Notes: a model not told the origin generated them from the letters alone. Positions 43,851 to 54,059 are shown, counted from the first letter of the stretch. The stretch is 54,059 nt of DNA from Collybiopsis luxurians FD-317 M1 (GCA_000827265.1 KN834795.1:408741-462799), one strand, 5' to 3'. Program-made: numbers and translations.

Positions 43851-45155
43851 AACAAAGCTTCCATTAACGCCCAAATCAGGCCACTACCTTTACTTACCAC
43901 ATTCTGAAGCTCTCTTCTGCGAATTTATTTCACCATGTTAACCGCTCTAGGGCTTGCAAATCACGCAAAAGCAATCTTGGGTCTCGAGTTCCGACCTCCT
44001 CCGCTTCATTGCTCATTATTCATGTTCAAGAAATACATGTGAGCTTCGGTGTATATCAGTTTGTTAGATTCCCTTTCAAGCTTGATTGTTGCTCAGAAGG
44101 GTTTATATATAGAACTTGATTCTAAGGTCTGTCAAATTTCACTCCTCGTTGCATCTGTGGCGGTCTACGCAAAGCCTGTGTGACATCTGCTTGATCGATT
44201 GTTGTGGTACATCTTCTTGTCCAAAAATTATAATGTTAATTAACTCGTTGCCCTGATAGGCCTATCCTGCTGCAGCTTCTTCGTCATTGCCATCTACCTT
44301 CCTCGGAGTTGCAGTAGATCGGGTTCATACTCAGACAAATAATCATCAAATGTTCTTCCCTTGTGAGTACAATGAAGACGATGCCGAGTAAGTGGCTTTG
44401 CACATGGTAGAAGATCCCCGCTTATCGTGTCATAGCGAAAGTTCTGGGATAATTGAATATAAACCTCCAGGTAGTGTTGTAGTGATTTTGTTGGAACACG
44501 AATTCAGGTGTTAGTCCTCCCTAGGAGACTGCAGATTGTACACACTCATAGGGAGCATGCCCCAAGGTACGTAGTGTCAGAAATTTCATTCTAACACAAA
44601 TTCAGGTTTCGGGTCCCTAGGAGCATGCAGATCGTACGCACTCATGAGCTATCCTACGACGCGCATAAGATTATTATGGATCCCATGTCTCATTCTTCAC
44701 CAATCTCTTCGCATGAGGTAGAAGCAGCCACCACTTGAAATATCATCCAATCTCCTTCCACATGCAGCCTGCAGGGTAACGAGAGGGATTGGGTAAATTT
44801 TACCGTGCAAATTAAGAAAATGAGTTCCGCTGTATTTGGGGAGACTGCGAATACTGGGCTCAGAAGCGGCTTGTGTGTCGATCTCATTCTTAGTCTCAAA
44901 CATACACTTATATCGAATCTTCAGATTAAGCGTCACATACAAACAAGGCATATGAAACTAAAGTACGTCTACCTCACTCATCCACACAATTGATGGCTAG
45001 ATAGTAGTTATTTTTCAATGTCAGACCTTTTATCTGTCAATTCTGCGACAGGAAGTTTTCTCAGGTACTTGGAATGGTCTAAAGCTCACGAGCGTCGACT
45101 GAATATCATTGATGCAGAAAGTATCCCGTGATGTTCATGTTACTTCTAAGCAGTG
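43851..45155. other. Intergenic, no gene recognised
   Basis: CpG returns to normal directly after the LTR. Two imperfect copies of a ~55-bp block ('AACACRAATTCAGGT...CTAGGAGCATGCAGATYGTACGCACTCAT' type) lie near 44493 and 44593. A possible C2H2 half-finger (RPFICQFCDRKFSQ) at about 45015-45055 may belong to the gene at 45.2 kb. Confidence 0.4.
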
Positions 45156-45159
45156 AATA

Positions 45160-45391
45160 GCTTTCTTTCTATATTCATACGGACTACAAATCCGCCTCTA
45201 GTACACAAAAAACACTAAACAAGTGTCCATTCGATAGATGCTCAAAGATCTTTTATGACCCTGCAAGTCGATATCGTCATAAGATAGGATTCCACGAGTA
45301 CCTCCCTAAAACAACCATCCGTGACAGCCAGCCTGAATGTTCCGATAACGATACTTTCCCATTCATAATTCTTTATCGAAACCCACGCTAA
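45160..45391 (+). CDS. C2H2 zinc-finger exon
   Basis: The frame ends at TAA 45389-45391 and contains KCPFDRCSKIFYDPASRYRH followed by KIGFH, a C-x4-C-x12-H-x4-H finger like those in many basidiomycete C2H2 regulators. A second, partial finger (FICQFCDRKF) lies upstream at about 45020-45060 in a different frame and may be a preceding exon. The start is not located. Likely a nuclear DNA-binding protein; it may be a remnant. Confidence 0.45.
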
Positions 45392-46760
45392 GAGAATGGG
45401 CGCAATATCCGCTGGCATTCCCTGATTTAACCCGCGGTTATCGAATTAAAACCATTTCCAACTGTTCCACCTCTGTTTGAGCTATGACAATTTATATACT
45501 CATGTCTATTGACCTAAAGGAAGAACTACGTGCTAGAAGAGCCACAGGATATAGCCAAAGATACAGATAGCAGCTGAAACAGAGAATGACATAGAACGCT
45601 TAATCGCGCTGACGCAGTGATTCAAAGACAAAATACTCTCGCCTCCACGCATCCATTGGAAAATTTCCCCGTCGTCTGGAAATGCTCAAACAGCGCCAAT
45701 TCTTTGAAGCAGAAATGAGACGCTGAGGCGCATGTAGGTACCCCAGGAGAGGGATCTAGCGTCGCTATGTTCAATTTCCCAGCACAGTAACGGGGTATTT
45801 CATAATAGTCTTACTTATACAACCCTGTAGTATGTCAGAAACATGTACCTAAAACATTTCCCCAGACTTCTTGATGGCGGGACTCACGAATTGAAGATTT
45901 TAACGAGCAGCTTGAGTCAAACTCAATATTGACAATCGGTACATGTAAACGCCCTTAAGGCGCCTGAAGAATTACAAGGCGTATTCACAGCGTATTCGCA
46001 ATGCCGTAAGAATCATCATGTAGCATTGCGCCTCACTTTTACATTAGAAGAATGAACTAAACACTTCCAGCTCGCGAACATGGTTTGAAATGTAATGGCC
46101 CAAAAATGTATCGAGCATGTTTGGAGTACCTATGATGACTTGGATGTTATTATCAAGGGACTACGACAAACTACACAAATTTTATAAATTATCCTTTGCA
46201 AATACTGCTATGCAGTCCAGGCTTTTGAGTCGGACAGACTTGTGTAGGCTTGAACCTATGTGTAATCGCTTGCTATGATCCGCTGCGATTGATAATGATT
46301 TTTGCCAATTCTTTTTTGTTACCATATCTCAGCGCGAGATTTCCTGTGAAAACTGGCAATCAGATCTTGGACCGCACCATGTAGTTGACTTCCTTCCTTC
46401 CTTCACCCCCGATGCATTCTTCATATCTTCCAGCTGGGTTAAATGAGAAGTTCTCTTACTTTAGTCCCTTTACTTTGGTTAGCTGCCCATCTCACCGTCG
46501 TCTGGACATTCAAAAGGTACCTATGAATATGTTTATTCAGAACAGCAACTCCTCGTCGTCATACAATGTGCTCCATACTTAGCGTGAGTACAGGCTCGTT
46601 GTGTTAATCTCGATCCCTGGGCTTATTTCCCTGCATCTTAGGTTCTCGTAAAAATTTGCGAGTTTTAAATCCTTCATAAATGTCAAATTTTCCCCCCTTC
46701 GTGACTGCCCAAAACTTACTATGAACCATAGGTATTTGTTCTTTCTTTCCATCACGTCTT
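45392..46760. other. No gene recognised
   Basis: CpG-normal DNA with many stops in all frames; only short open frames without motifs. Confidence 0.4.
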
Positions 46761-46779
46761 TGTCCTCAAGATTAATCTG

Positions 46780-47055
46780 ACTTTTTGTACAAGTTCGAAG
46801 ATTCGTACACAACTCGCAGATGGCCAGGGGGTGTCAGAAACCAGACCCAAGCGTACCGAACAGGAGAGGATCGCTGATCTTTGTGCAGATCCTTACGTAG
46901 CACTATTCGAGGCCTCCAGGGTACTCTGTGCACTCTGCAATAGCTGGATAAAACTCCGTCGTACATGGAAGTATTACGATGCTCCTTGGCTTTGTCACCG
47001 GAAGATTTGTTTGGCTTACCATGACTCTTCTTACCATTGGCGAGGTAGGTGATCG
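46780..47055 (+). CDS. Agaricomycete Cys/His-motif domain exon
   Basis: The frame reads QLADGQGVSETRPKRTEQER, then IADLCADPYVALFEASRVLC and ALCNSWIKLRR, and ends DAPWLCHRKICLA before a stop near 47053. The pattern RV-L-C-x2-C-x2-WI-x-L ... W-x2-H-x4-C recurs in many uncharacterised Agaricomycete proteins, and its C-x2-C...H-x4-C residues could bind zinc. The frame is open upstream of 46780. The next open piece on plus (about 47190-47270, with HNVTATHACSTCTRSSSS) may be a following exon. Function unknown. Confidence 0.45.
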
Positions 47056-47059
47056 AATC

Positions 47060-48860
47060 ATCGGAATCATTCTTACTAACCTCTTGATTTGAGCTGGTGA
47101 TTTTTTCCTGAATGAAAAGCAAAAATTCGGTTTCGAAGATGATAAGGAATCTTCTAGGCATTTAACCTCTGTAACCATACCCCCTCTAATGCAGACCCGG
47201 AATCTACCAAAACTAGTTCCTTACATCTTCAACGACAAACCCACAATGTGACTGCCACCCACGCTTGCTCCACTTGTACTCGGAGTTCATCATCCTGAGC
47301 CTCAAGTTCTACCTCCTGTGGCAGTTCTCATTGAAAAAGTCAATGATATTTTGCAGAGGCAAGCGGCATTTTGAGAATAAGACAAGTTACATAGTGGGGT
47401 AGACAGATTGTACTGGAGGCTTATGCACTATGCACTGGAATTCTAATCTTCATAAACATGTTGAAATTTCGTTCAAAAATTTATGAATTCAAACTGGAAA
47501 CTCAGGTTGGCGTGAGATGCACTCAGGGTTGGTTGATAAGTTTGTGCGATCCGCGTGTACATACATATTTAACCGCATAGGAATTTCCCCGCGCAAGTGG
47601 CTGCAAATGGTTGGATAACCGGCTGGCGGCGGATGGCTCTTTGCGATCTCCTGGCAACAAAGTAAGTTGTTTTATTTTATATTGACGCCACAAGCATGTC
47701 ACTCATCCTCCGGTCCCCTTCAACCGTCCCTCAAAATTTTCCGTCGCCGTCCGGCCTAGTTCACAATCATATATGCATCTAAAAGCTCACGACGCGCCAG
47801 CCAAGGACACGACCACTGGCCTCTCAGATATCAATCGAACCTAAGGGTCAAGCAATAGGTGGTCATCGTGCTGCCAGCTCCAGGCTTTGTTGAACTCGGA
47901 GAGAAGAAAAATTGTAACGGTCCCATTAAAATACAACCAACTTCTAGTGTTACACAGCAACAATAATACAGAACAAGTGACCTCAGCATCACTGCAAGGT
48001 TTGATTAGACACTAAGAAGATGCACTGATGAACTTAGACACGAACTTTCTGCAACCAATGAGATATGTCCCCCTGAAGGTTACCCCGCCAGTTGACATTC
48101 TGACCTGAAAATTTCCCCAAATTCAGGGATTTCCCCGCATCAACTTGCTTGGATTCAGTTCAAGACCCGTTGGAGTCAAAACCATGTGAAACCGTGAAAT
48201 CTTTGTTCACTTACGCTCCGCGACAACTATATCTTCGATTAGAATTCCCATACTTTTGAACCCAACGTCGTGCGCAAATATACATATCGTTTCATTTTAT
48301 TCAAATACCAGTACTGTCAATATTATCTAAAGTTCATTTTCAGATCTTTTATCCCAGTTAACCGAGTGCATGTACGCCGACTTTCATGTTCTTGGAGCAT
48401 GATAGAATTCTGAAATAAAGCAGGCAACTGACCTAATCGCAAGTACTCAAGCCTTCCCTTTGCGTTCATCTGTTTTTCAAAAGAATGTCCGACTCATATA
48501 TGTCAGTACGAATACTTTGTTGCAAAATATATGCTCTGAGGGTACCTTTACCTGTGGCTTAGCCGGTTTATATGATTTGAATCAAATCTTATGGACCGAA
48601 GCTGAAAAAGGGTATGTTCTCGAATATTTCAGGCGCAGAAAATTGACCAGGAAAATCCAGTGGCAACTTCCTTTCAACGATATTTTTCACCTGTTCTCCA
48701 TCCCTGTCCAATGATGAAGTACAATTGACTCCTCCAATCCAGCAGTCGGATGTAGCTGAAGTTACCTTCCAAATGCTTGAAATGCCACTGAAACAGGTAA
48801 ACAAAACTTCTTTCTTCTGAGAACAAGCTTGCTGAACTGCTCTTGAACTGCTCCTATGAC
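47060..48860. other. Mostly non-coding; possible 5' exons of the forkhead gene at the right end
   Basis: No gene recognised from 47.3 to 48.5 kb. From about 48630 on, plus-strand pieces such as AQKIDQENPVATSFQRYFSP and QSDVAEVTFQMLEMPLKQ, the latter ending at a GTAAAC donor (48797), join in phase to the forkhead exons and are probably its upstream exons. ATG at 48485 is a candidate start. I could not settle this end. Confidence 0.35.
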
Positions 48861-48866
48861 TTCCAG

Positions 48867-49837
48867 GACTCTTCGCAAGCTAGTATCTATCAAAGTTGGG
48901 GGGAGGCAAACCTTGGTTAGTTTTCCTTGTGCTATCCACAGCTCAAAAAACATACCAGACATTTCGTAGCAGCTAAGCATCCTGAAAATGTAGAAATCAT
49001 TTGTTGGGTGAACAACTTTCCAGCTGGTGTCCCAATCAACCTGGACATTCTTCTTGATCCAGCCCCGGGTCAAAAACCTTCGGCGATGCTGACGACTCTG
49101 ATTCAGCTGTCGATAGTTGGTAGCCCAAACCACAGACTCTCACTTCGGGAAATTTATCACAGTATCGAACAACGTTTTGAATTTTTCAAGAACAACCCAG
49201 ACAAGAAGTGGCAGGTAAGGTGATCGTCGAACAGGCCAAATTTTGCTAATAAATTTCCAGCGATCAATTCGCCGCATACTATCGTCAAGAATGGAATTCC
49301 GACTGGTTGATCAACCTTCGCTCGGGAAGTTCTGGACCCTGGACATGTCTTCTTTGGTTTTGAATCGACGGAGGTCCCAGAGCCTGGGTACAAACTTTCT
49401 TCGAGTTCCAACACTCTGCTACAACAATATAGAAATTCTCCGACAGATGCACAACTTACCTGCCAATGTCTCGGTCAATTTGAGCATTCTCCCTGATCCA
49501 GGACCCAGTCAGAGACCTTCGGCAACACTAGCAACACTGGTTCAGTTGGCAATCGCGGGTAGCCCAAATCATATGCTTTCACTTCGAGAAATCCATCACG
49601 CCATTGAAGGACGTTTTGAATTTTTCAAGAACAGCCCAAACAAGAAGTGGCAGGTGAGCCTTCTAACAAGCACTGTGGATTTTTATCAACATATTTTAGG
49701 CCTCAATTCGCCACATGCTATCTTTGCGGGGGGTGTTCAAGCAAGTGGTTCGATCTGGACCAGGCAATTTTTGGACGTTAGATATGTCATCCACAACATC
49801 TAAATGTCAGATAAAAAGAAGACAGCGGAAATCTTAG
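48867..49837 (+). CDS. Double forkhead-domain transcription factor
   Basis: Exons 48867-48915, 48973-49214, 49261-49653 and 49700-49837 join in frame and end at TAG. Two complete forkhead units follow one another. Unit 1: LDILLDPAPGQKPSAMLTTL, LREIYHSIEQRFEFFKNNPD, KKWQ|RSIRRILSSRMEF, GKFWTLDMSS. Unit 2: LSILPDPGPSQRPSATLATL, LREIHHAIEGRFEFFKNSPN, KKWQ|ASIRHMLSLRGVF, GNFWTLDMSS. Each unit is split by a 46-bp intron at the same codon after KKWQ, so the whole unit was duplicated in tandem (offset about 438 bp). In unit 1 the recognition-helix His of SIRH is Arg and LSL is LSS, so its DNA binding may be altered. Forkhead proteins are nuclear regulators. The protein ends with a basic tail (KCQIKRRQRKS). 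The 5' end is unresolved. Confidence 0.85.
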
Positions 49838-50010
49838 TTGTTAGATAGAACTAAATTTTGCTTGTCTTCGACGAAACTAGCATTTCCATTCAAATGTATA
49901 TATTTGACATCACTAAAGGATATGAAAAAGTGAAGGAGGTGCCTCGCATGATTCGTAGAAACTCGGACCTATCCCACTAACTCGACCATACTCGAAATTT
50001 CTCTCCCAAA
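49838..50010. other. 3' flank of the forkhead gene
   Basis: AT-rich, with a run of stops; no gene. Confidence 0.3.
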
Positions 50011-50014
50011 CAGC

Positions 50015-50260
50015 ATGCCTCCCGCCATTACAGAGGTCGCGGCCAAGGCCATCCGCAAAGAAATCAGATGCATTTTTATCAATGTCAAGAGTTCACAACT
50101 CAAAAGGTCAGTCTTCACTGAAAGTTTTTTTCATAATCAAGGATGCAATAGCGAAGTAACGACTACATATATGTAGGCTATGTTCAAAACTGAGATGCAG
50201 AATTTCTTCTCCCTATTCCCGAGATACATCTCTGTACCACTGAAGAACCAGGACACACCG
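50015..50260 (+). pseudogene. UGP1-like N-terminal fragment
   Basis: A frame from ATG 50015 contains TEVAAKAIRKEIRCIF and ends at a GTCAGT donor (50107). After a TATGTAG acceptor, MFKTEMQNFFSLFPRYISV continues to a GTAAGT donor near 50260. The second piece resembles the conserved helix near the N-terminus of fungal UTP-glucose-1-phosphate uridylyltransferase (pattern F-x-x-EM-x-x-FF-x-LF-x-RY), the cytosolic enzyme that makes UDP-glucose. The two exons do not join in phase and no catalytic region follows, so this is a broken fragment if the assignment is right. The match is short. Confidence 0.42.
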
Positions 50261-51239
50261 TAAGTCGGTCCAAGCTTGATCTTTGACAGCGATTGCCGTC
50301 CAAATAGCCATGTTTTCCGCGCGCCCTCTGGAGAAGAATCTGAGAAGATAACCAAACTAGTAGATGCTGAACTCCTTCTGGGTGGACAGTCTAATTCCGC
50401 TACAGAAGATGATTGGTCACTTTGTTTGTAAAGGAGTCAAAATTGATGCGATGGTGTGTTTTAGAGCAGCATTGACAGTTCTTAACATGTGAAGAGAGGT
50501 CTGTTGTCCATTTCGACGAACGCTTCGCATTGTTTGGTATCCGTGTTCTTGACCGTAGTAGAGACTGGGGACACTGTCAGTGATGAAGTGTATTTGGACT
50601 ATTCTCTGTAAGCAGATCCGCTAAAGGTAAACAGCGTCATCGAGCTACCAGCTATTGGTGTCGGTTCGAGAATCACTGGCTATGAAAAGAACTTTGTCCT
50701 GCATAGGACTGCTGCAAGGAGTAATCAAAAGTCTGCGGCTACACATCGGTCATGTTTGCTGGTTTATCGACAACGCCGAGAGTGATAAATAGAGCCGTGG
50801 GAGATAGAGCGTCATGAAACCCTTGTATTTCAGGTGCTGGCCCGCCTTGTTATGGTGAAGCAGTGTCTGAGGTCAGGCTTTTAGCAATCGTACCCAAACC
50901 TTTGTTTACCACATCACCAGTGCGTGGATTCTTGATCTGTTTTCTGTGTGGTTTGAGGATACTCCAAGTCAGTCTGAAACTATGACCCAGCAAGGTCGTG
51001 ATGCAGTGCGACCATTTTTGCCCCAAAACTCTAGATCATTGACGACCATTATCGGCGCTGCATCTGAGCCAGTATTGTCTTCATGTCTCCTTGCACAGCT
51101 ATATCACTGCGAGCAGAAAGGTTAGGAATGAATAAATATTTAGGCGTCTATCCCATGAGACATACCGTTGTGTATACTTCGAACCTCAGTCAGGACACAA
51201 TATTCAGTAGCAAATGTCATTTACAGGCAACAATCTAAT
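50261..51239. other. No gene recognised
   Basis: CpG-normal, with short exon-like pieces on plus, for example one with DERFALFGIRVLDRSRDWG near 50515-50570, that I cannot join or assign. May hold more remnants of duplicated host genes. Confidence 0.35.
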
Positions 51240-52692
51240 TCACAGACAATCTGATTGAAGTTCATCCAGTAAAAGCAGTCGAAACCCAGCTAGATTGGAG
51301 CTTCTCTTTGGGATATGATATCGCACCGGAACATTGTCCCCATTGATACACGGGGAGTATCCCAAGTGGATCATGAAGAGGATCATGTAGATCCCACAGT
51401 CATAGAAATTTTTAGCATCTTGCCATGGAACCTATGCACAGTTAGTTTTGAAGCCATTATCAATGAGGGAAACAATACCTCTACATGAGGCTGCAAAGTC
51501 CAGGGTATAGTCTCATGCCTTTCTCTCCCACCCCACAGCTTCTCAAGACCTTCCCACATATTTTGCAGTGTCTGGAGGAAGAAATTTCAGCATACAGCAC
51601 ACTGGAAAATTGATAACAAACCTGGACCAAAAACTCATACTTGAGATTTCCAGAACGCTGGCGTTGGCTATCTGTAAATGTTTGCTCCCAAGAATCCAGA
51701 ACTGTTACCCTTCGATGGGCTCCTTCAATAACAGCCACAATCCAGTGGCCATGGTGCCGACACATAGGGACCACCAGTCTCAGATTCCCTCTGCACCACC
51801 GATTTTGGAGGGCCTGCAGAAATCAGTATGGCTTGTTTCAATGACAATAAATGCATACCCTAAGATCCACTGAAGCAACTGAATCATCAGGCTTGAATAT
51901 CGGAGTGAGGGTCTTCTTCCTGCTGCCAGACTGGTACTCAGCAAGGTAGGTGCTGCTGAAACGAGTGGGCAGAAAGCATGTGAAAATGCCCTCCACCGAA
52001 GGAATATGTTCAAAGCGATCCCTTAGAATCATAACATAAGCATCCAATACACCAACGCTGACTCTCTGCTCATCCGCCAAGAGAGCCAAATCAGTTGAAG
52101 TTATGGAAATTGGTGTGGTGGTGCGAAGAAGAAAATTGTCCCTGCCGGTTTTGAGAATGTCAAGCTTCTACTCCAGTTGTTAGACGGTCAATCATGAATA
52201 ATCCTTCAGTACATTACCTGTTTCAAGATCGATACCACTTCAGCATTGTGAGTGTTCCTCCAAATGCGAAATTGATTTTCCCAAGCAATCTTTAATCCGT
52301 AGAGCATGTAACAAACTTGATTAAACACAACGAATTCTTCTCCTAATTTTGTGACAATTGAATGCAGACAAGAACCAGTGGAGATGGCAGAAAATGAGTG
52401 TCGTACAGCTGAGGCCATGTTCAAGGCAGATATAATATCGTTAACAAGCGAGCATGAACGCTGATAAAAGAGAAGATTGTTTGAGTAGAGGCCTTCTAAA
52501 AACATCGCCGAGAGAGACTCTGCCACAAGAGGTAAGCGATCAGCCCACCCTACAGAAGCAACCTCCAAACTGGAGTCTTGACTAGCAACTGGCAAAGATA
52601 CATGGGCCAACCTAAGCCATGTTTCTAGGCTCTTGGATACTTCAGAAATTTGGGCAATCTGCGCAGGTTCCACGAGAGGACCTATCTGAGTA
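51240..52692 (-). CDS. Ulp1-like cysteine protease (C48 family), apparently intact catalytic domain
   Basis: Five minus-strand exons (52692-52218, 52167-51859, 51813-51622, 51571-51479, 51431-51240) join in phase through introns of 50, 45, 50 and 47 bp and end at TGA. The N-terminal ~200 residues are helical and unassigned. The C-terminal half follows Ulp1/SENP order: LLADEQRVSVGVLDAYVMIL, LVVPMCRHHGHWIVAVIE (catalytic His), RRVTVLDSW (catalytic Asp), NMWEGLEKLW, then VPWQDAKNFYDCGIYMI with the oxyanion Gln and catalytic Cys. Such enzymes cleave SUMO or related modifiers; in Agaricomycetes Ulp1-like genes are often expanded and transposon-associated. No stop or frameshift is seen. The frame stays open upstream to about 52720 (INCITFPFSTQIGPLVEPAQ) without an ATG, so the true start is an upstream exon or is lost. 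Confidence 0.8.
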
Positions 52693-52799
52693 CTGAAGGG
52701 GAAGGTGATGCAGTTTATACCTGGAATCAGCTATTTTCATTCAGACACAAATTTAACAAAGTTATTAATTACTGAGAGCATACAGGGTTAGAGAATATT

Positions 52800-52945
52800 T
52801 GAGGTAGTGAAGTGGCCTGGGCACGTATATTTTTGCGTGTCCGCAGTGCGTGGTGCGTGTCGGTGCGTGCACGCACCATTGAATGCGGGTGCGTGTGGTG
52901 CGTGGTGCGTGTTGGCGGTGCGTGCACAAGCGTGACGTGACAAGG
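52800..52945. repeat. GTGCGTG short tandem repeat
   Basis: About ten copies of GTGCGTG or close variants (GTGCGTGGTGCGTGT, GGTGCGTGCACGCACC) lie in 145 bp, including the perfect palindrome GGTGCGTGCACGCACC. The repeat sits just upstream of the Ulp1-like gene on its 5' side and is CpG-rich. Confidence 0.8.
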
Positions 52946-53104
52946 GAATAAAATGGCGGGAGTATGTATTTAAATTGATATTGATACGACTAGTGCATGC
53001 GCAAGTGGGATCTACGTCTCGAAGGCTAGTCCTGTTCCTTCCTTAGAAAGAATAAACTTGGTGAGGATTTCTGCATATCGTTTCTAGTTGAAGTTGAAGG
53101 GACA

Positions 53105-54059
53105 ATGGAAACAGAAGATCCGTCGCAGACAGGCTCATGTGAATATTTCATTTTGATTAAGATCTTGCGCGCACTTGCGCGGTAATTTTAAAATGGACAG
53201 GGTCAAAATATACTATGAAATGAATTTTATAAGATACGAGTCAAGACCAGGGTGGAAACTTTTGTTCCCCCCACTCCGTGACTGCACCACTCACTCAGAA
53301 GCGCAAACTCGGTCCTTCTTGTGAATATGGTTGAGGTTTTAGTATGTAAAATTTTTACTTCTTAGATTGTCGCCATTAATATTACTCTAGAAAACTCTGA
53401 AAAAAGCCATTTACAATAGCTTTCAAGCACTTGCCTCAATTTTTGCAGACTCAGATGAGGCTTATGAAAGTAAATCTGGGTCTAGAAAGCGTCATCGACG
53501 GCGTCACCACCAGCCTAAAGGTAATGAGGATAGTGATGAGGGCAATTCAAGGCCAAAGAAGCGATGCAGGAGAGAGCATTCTACCCAAGCCCATGGCTCA
53601 GGTATAGGTCAGAACTCTCAAATTGGGCTACCTGAGTTGCTTCCTATCTATAGAGATGGTAAGTTAAATTGTTTAGGAAACAAGATCATTAATGAAACTG
53701 TCTTCAGGCAAAGTTGTAGGATATACTGAGGTTTCATTTGCATCATCCAGCCATTCCAAAAGAAAAGCTCATTCTTCTCACCCACAAGCTGCCATTGGTG
53801 CCCTTGCAAACTCTGCACCCCAGGCTAAGTCTCTACAAGCTCCTTCTGATCTCAGCTCTTCTAAGTGGGCTCCTGTTGATCTTTCTGATCCTGCTCCTCT
53901 CTCTCAGTTTCTTCCACTTAATCTTCAGCCTGCAACTGAGGCCCGGAATCTTTGTGATGATGGAGTAGCATTTACAGCATTGGATCAACTCACTGATGGA
54001 TGGAATGGGTGGCCCTCAGGCAGATTTGCCCTTGATATATCTCACAAAGAATATCTGGA
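53105..54059 (+). CDS. Unknown protein, 3' end outside the window
   Basis: ATG at 53105 begins METEDPSQTGS. If spliced from 53138 to 53449 (a long 310-bp intron, uncertain), it continues in phase into a strongly basic/acidic exon (SGSRKRHRRRHHQPKG, then RPKKRCRREHS) to 53658. A 49-bp intron (GTAAGT...TTCAG) joins to an exon from 53708 with a Ser/Ala/Pro-rich segment, then LCDDGVAFTALDQLTDGWNG and WPSGRFALDISHKEYL at the window edge. The basic clusters look like nuclear localisation signals. I do not recognise the family. It is divergent from the Ulp1-like gene across the GTGCGTG repeat. Confidence 0.5.

Noticed and set aside
48762..49133. 123-codon minus-strand open frame
   Set aside because: It is antisense to forkhead exons with strong domain support.
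1..54059. CRISPR array, bacterial operon or prophage
   Set aside because: No direct-repeat/spacer pattern or ribosome-binding-site spacing. Introns and transposon families show a fungal nuclear genome.

Overview
The window is fungal and most likely from an Agaricomycete (mushroom-forming basidiomycete). Coding fragments are split by short introns, mostly 45-57 bp with GT-AG ends. Three element types typical of repeat-rich basidiomycete genomes occur together: Plavaka (CACTA-like) transposases, a KDZ transposase with its CxC2-type cysteine region, and Ty1/copia and Ty3/gypsy retrotransposons. Recognisable host families include Zn2Cys6 and forkhead transcription factors, a RING protein with SUMO-interacting motifs, a Ulp1-like protease, RNase H1 N-domain proteins, and fragments of MCM4, a group III (Nik1) histidine kinase and probably UGP1. 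I cannot name the species.

The window alternates between two kinds of DNA. About 1-20 kb and 34.8-43.8 kb are transposon-dominated and strikingly poor in CpG; I find no CG in the first ~1.8 kb. About 20.3-34.7 kb and 43.9-54 kb have ordinary CpG frequency and hold the host-type genes. Most decay in the first kind is C-to-T or G-to-A, as expected from deamination of methylated CpG.

Layout: 1-362 is the tail of a decayed ankyrin-repeat gene. 4.1-14.2 kb holds two Plavaka pseudogenes in the same orientation. They are separated by a 3 kb array of long degenerate repeats, and the second is split by a 0.9 kb purine-rich tract. 15.4-18.9 kb is a KDZ pseudogene. 22.0-24.1 kb has a small two-exon gene divergent from a Zn2Cys6 gene that carries a 782-bp inverted-repeat transposon. 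28.2-33.4 kb is a run of host gene fragments (MCM4, RNase H1-N protein, Nik1, second RNase H1-N protein). 33.4-34.5 kb is a RING/SIM gene. 35-35.7 kb is a 51-bp minisatellite and 36.1-37.4 kb a 1.3 kb palindrome. 37.4-43.9 kb is a gypsy relic, plus a gypsy-type LTR into which a full-length copia element has inserted. 45-54 kb holds a C2H2 finger, a Cys/His motif gene, a double forkhead gene, a UGP1-like fragment, an apparently intact Ulp1-like protease, and the start of an unknown gene that runs off the window.

The strongest leads are: the Zn2Cys6 gene, whose reading frame is restored if the transposon and one copy of a 3-bp duplication are removed; the in-frame tandem forkhead gene, duplicated with its intron; the long palindrome; the copia-in-LTR nesting with CpG-biased decay; and two SUMO-pathway-type genes (RING+SIM, Ulp1-like) in one transposon-rich window. 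Exon boundaries were read by eye from splice consensus and phase, without transcript evidence.
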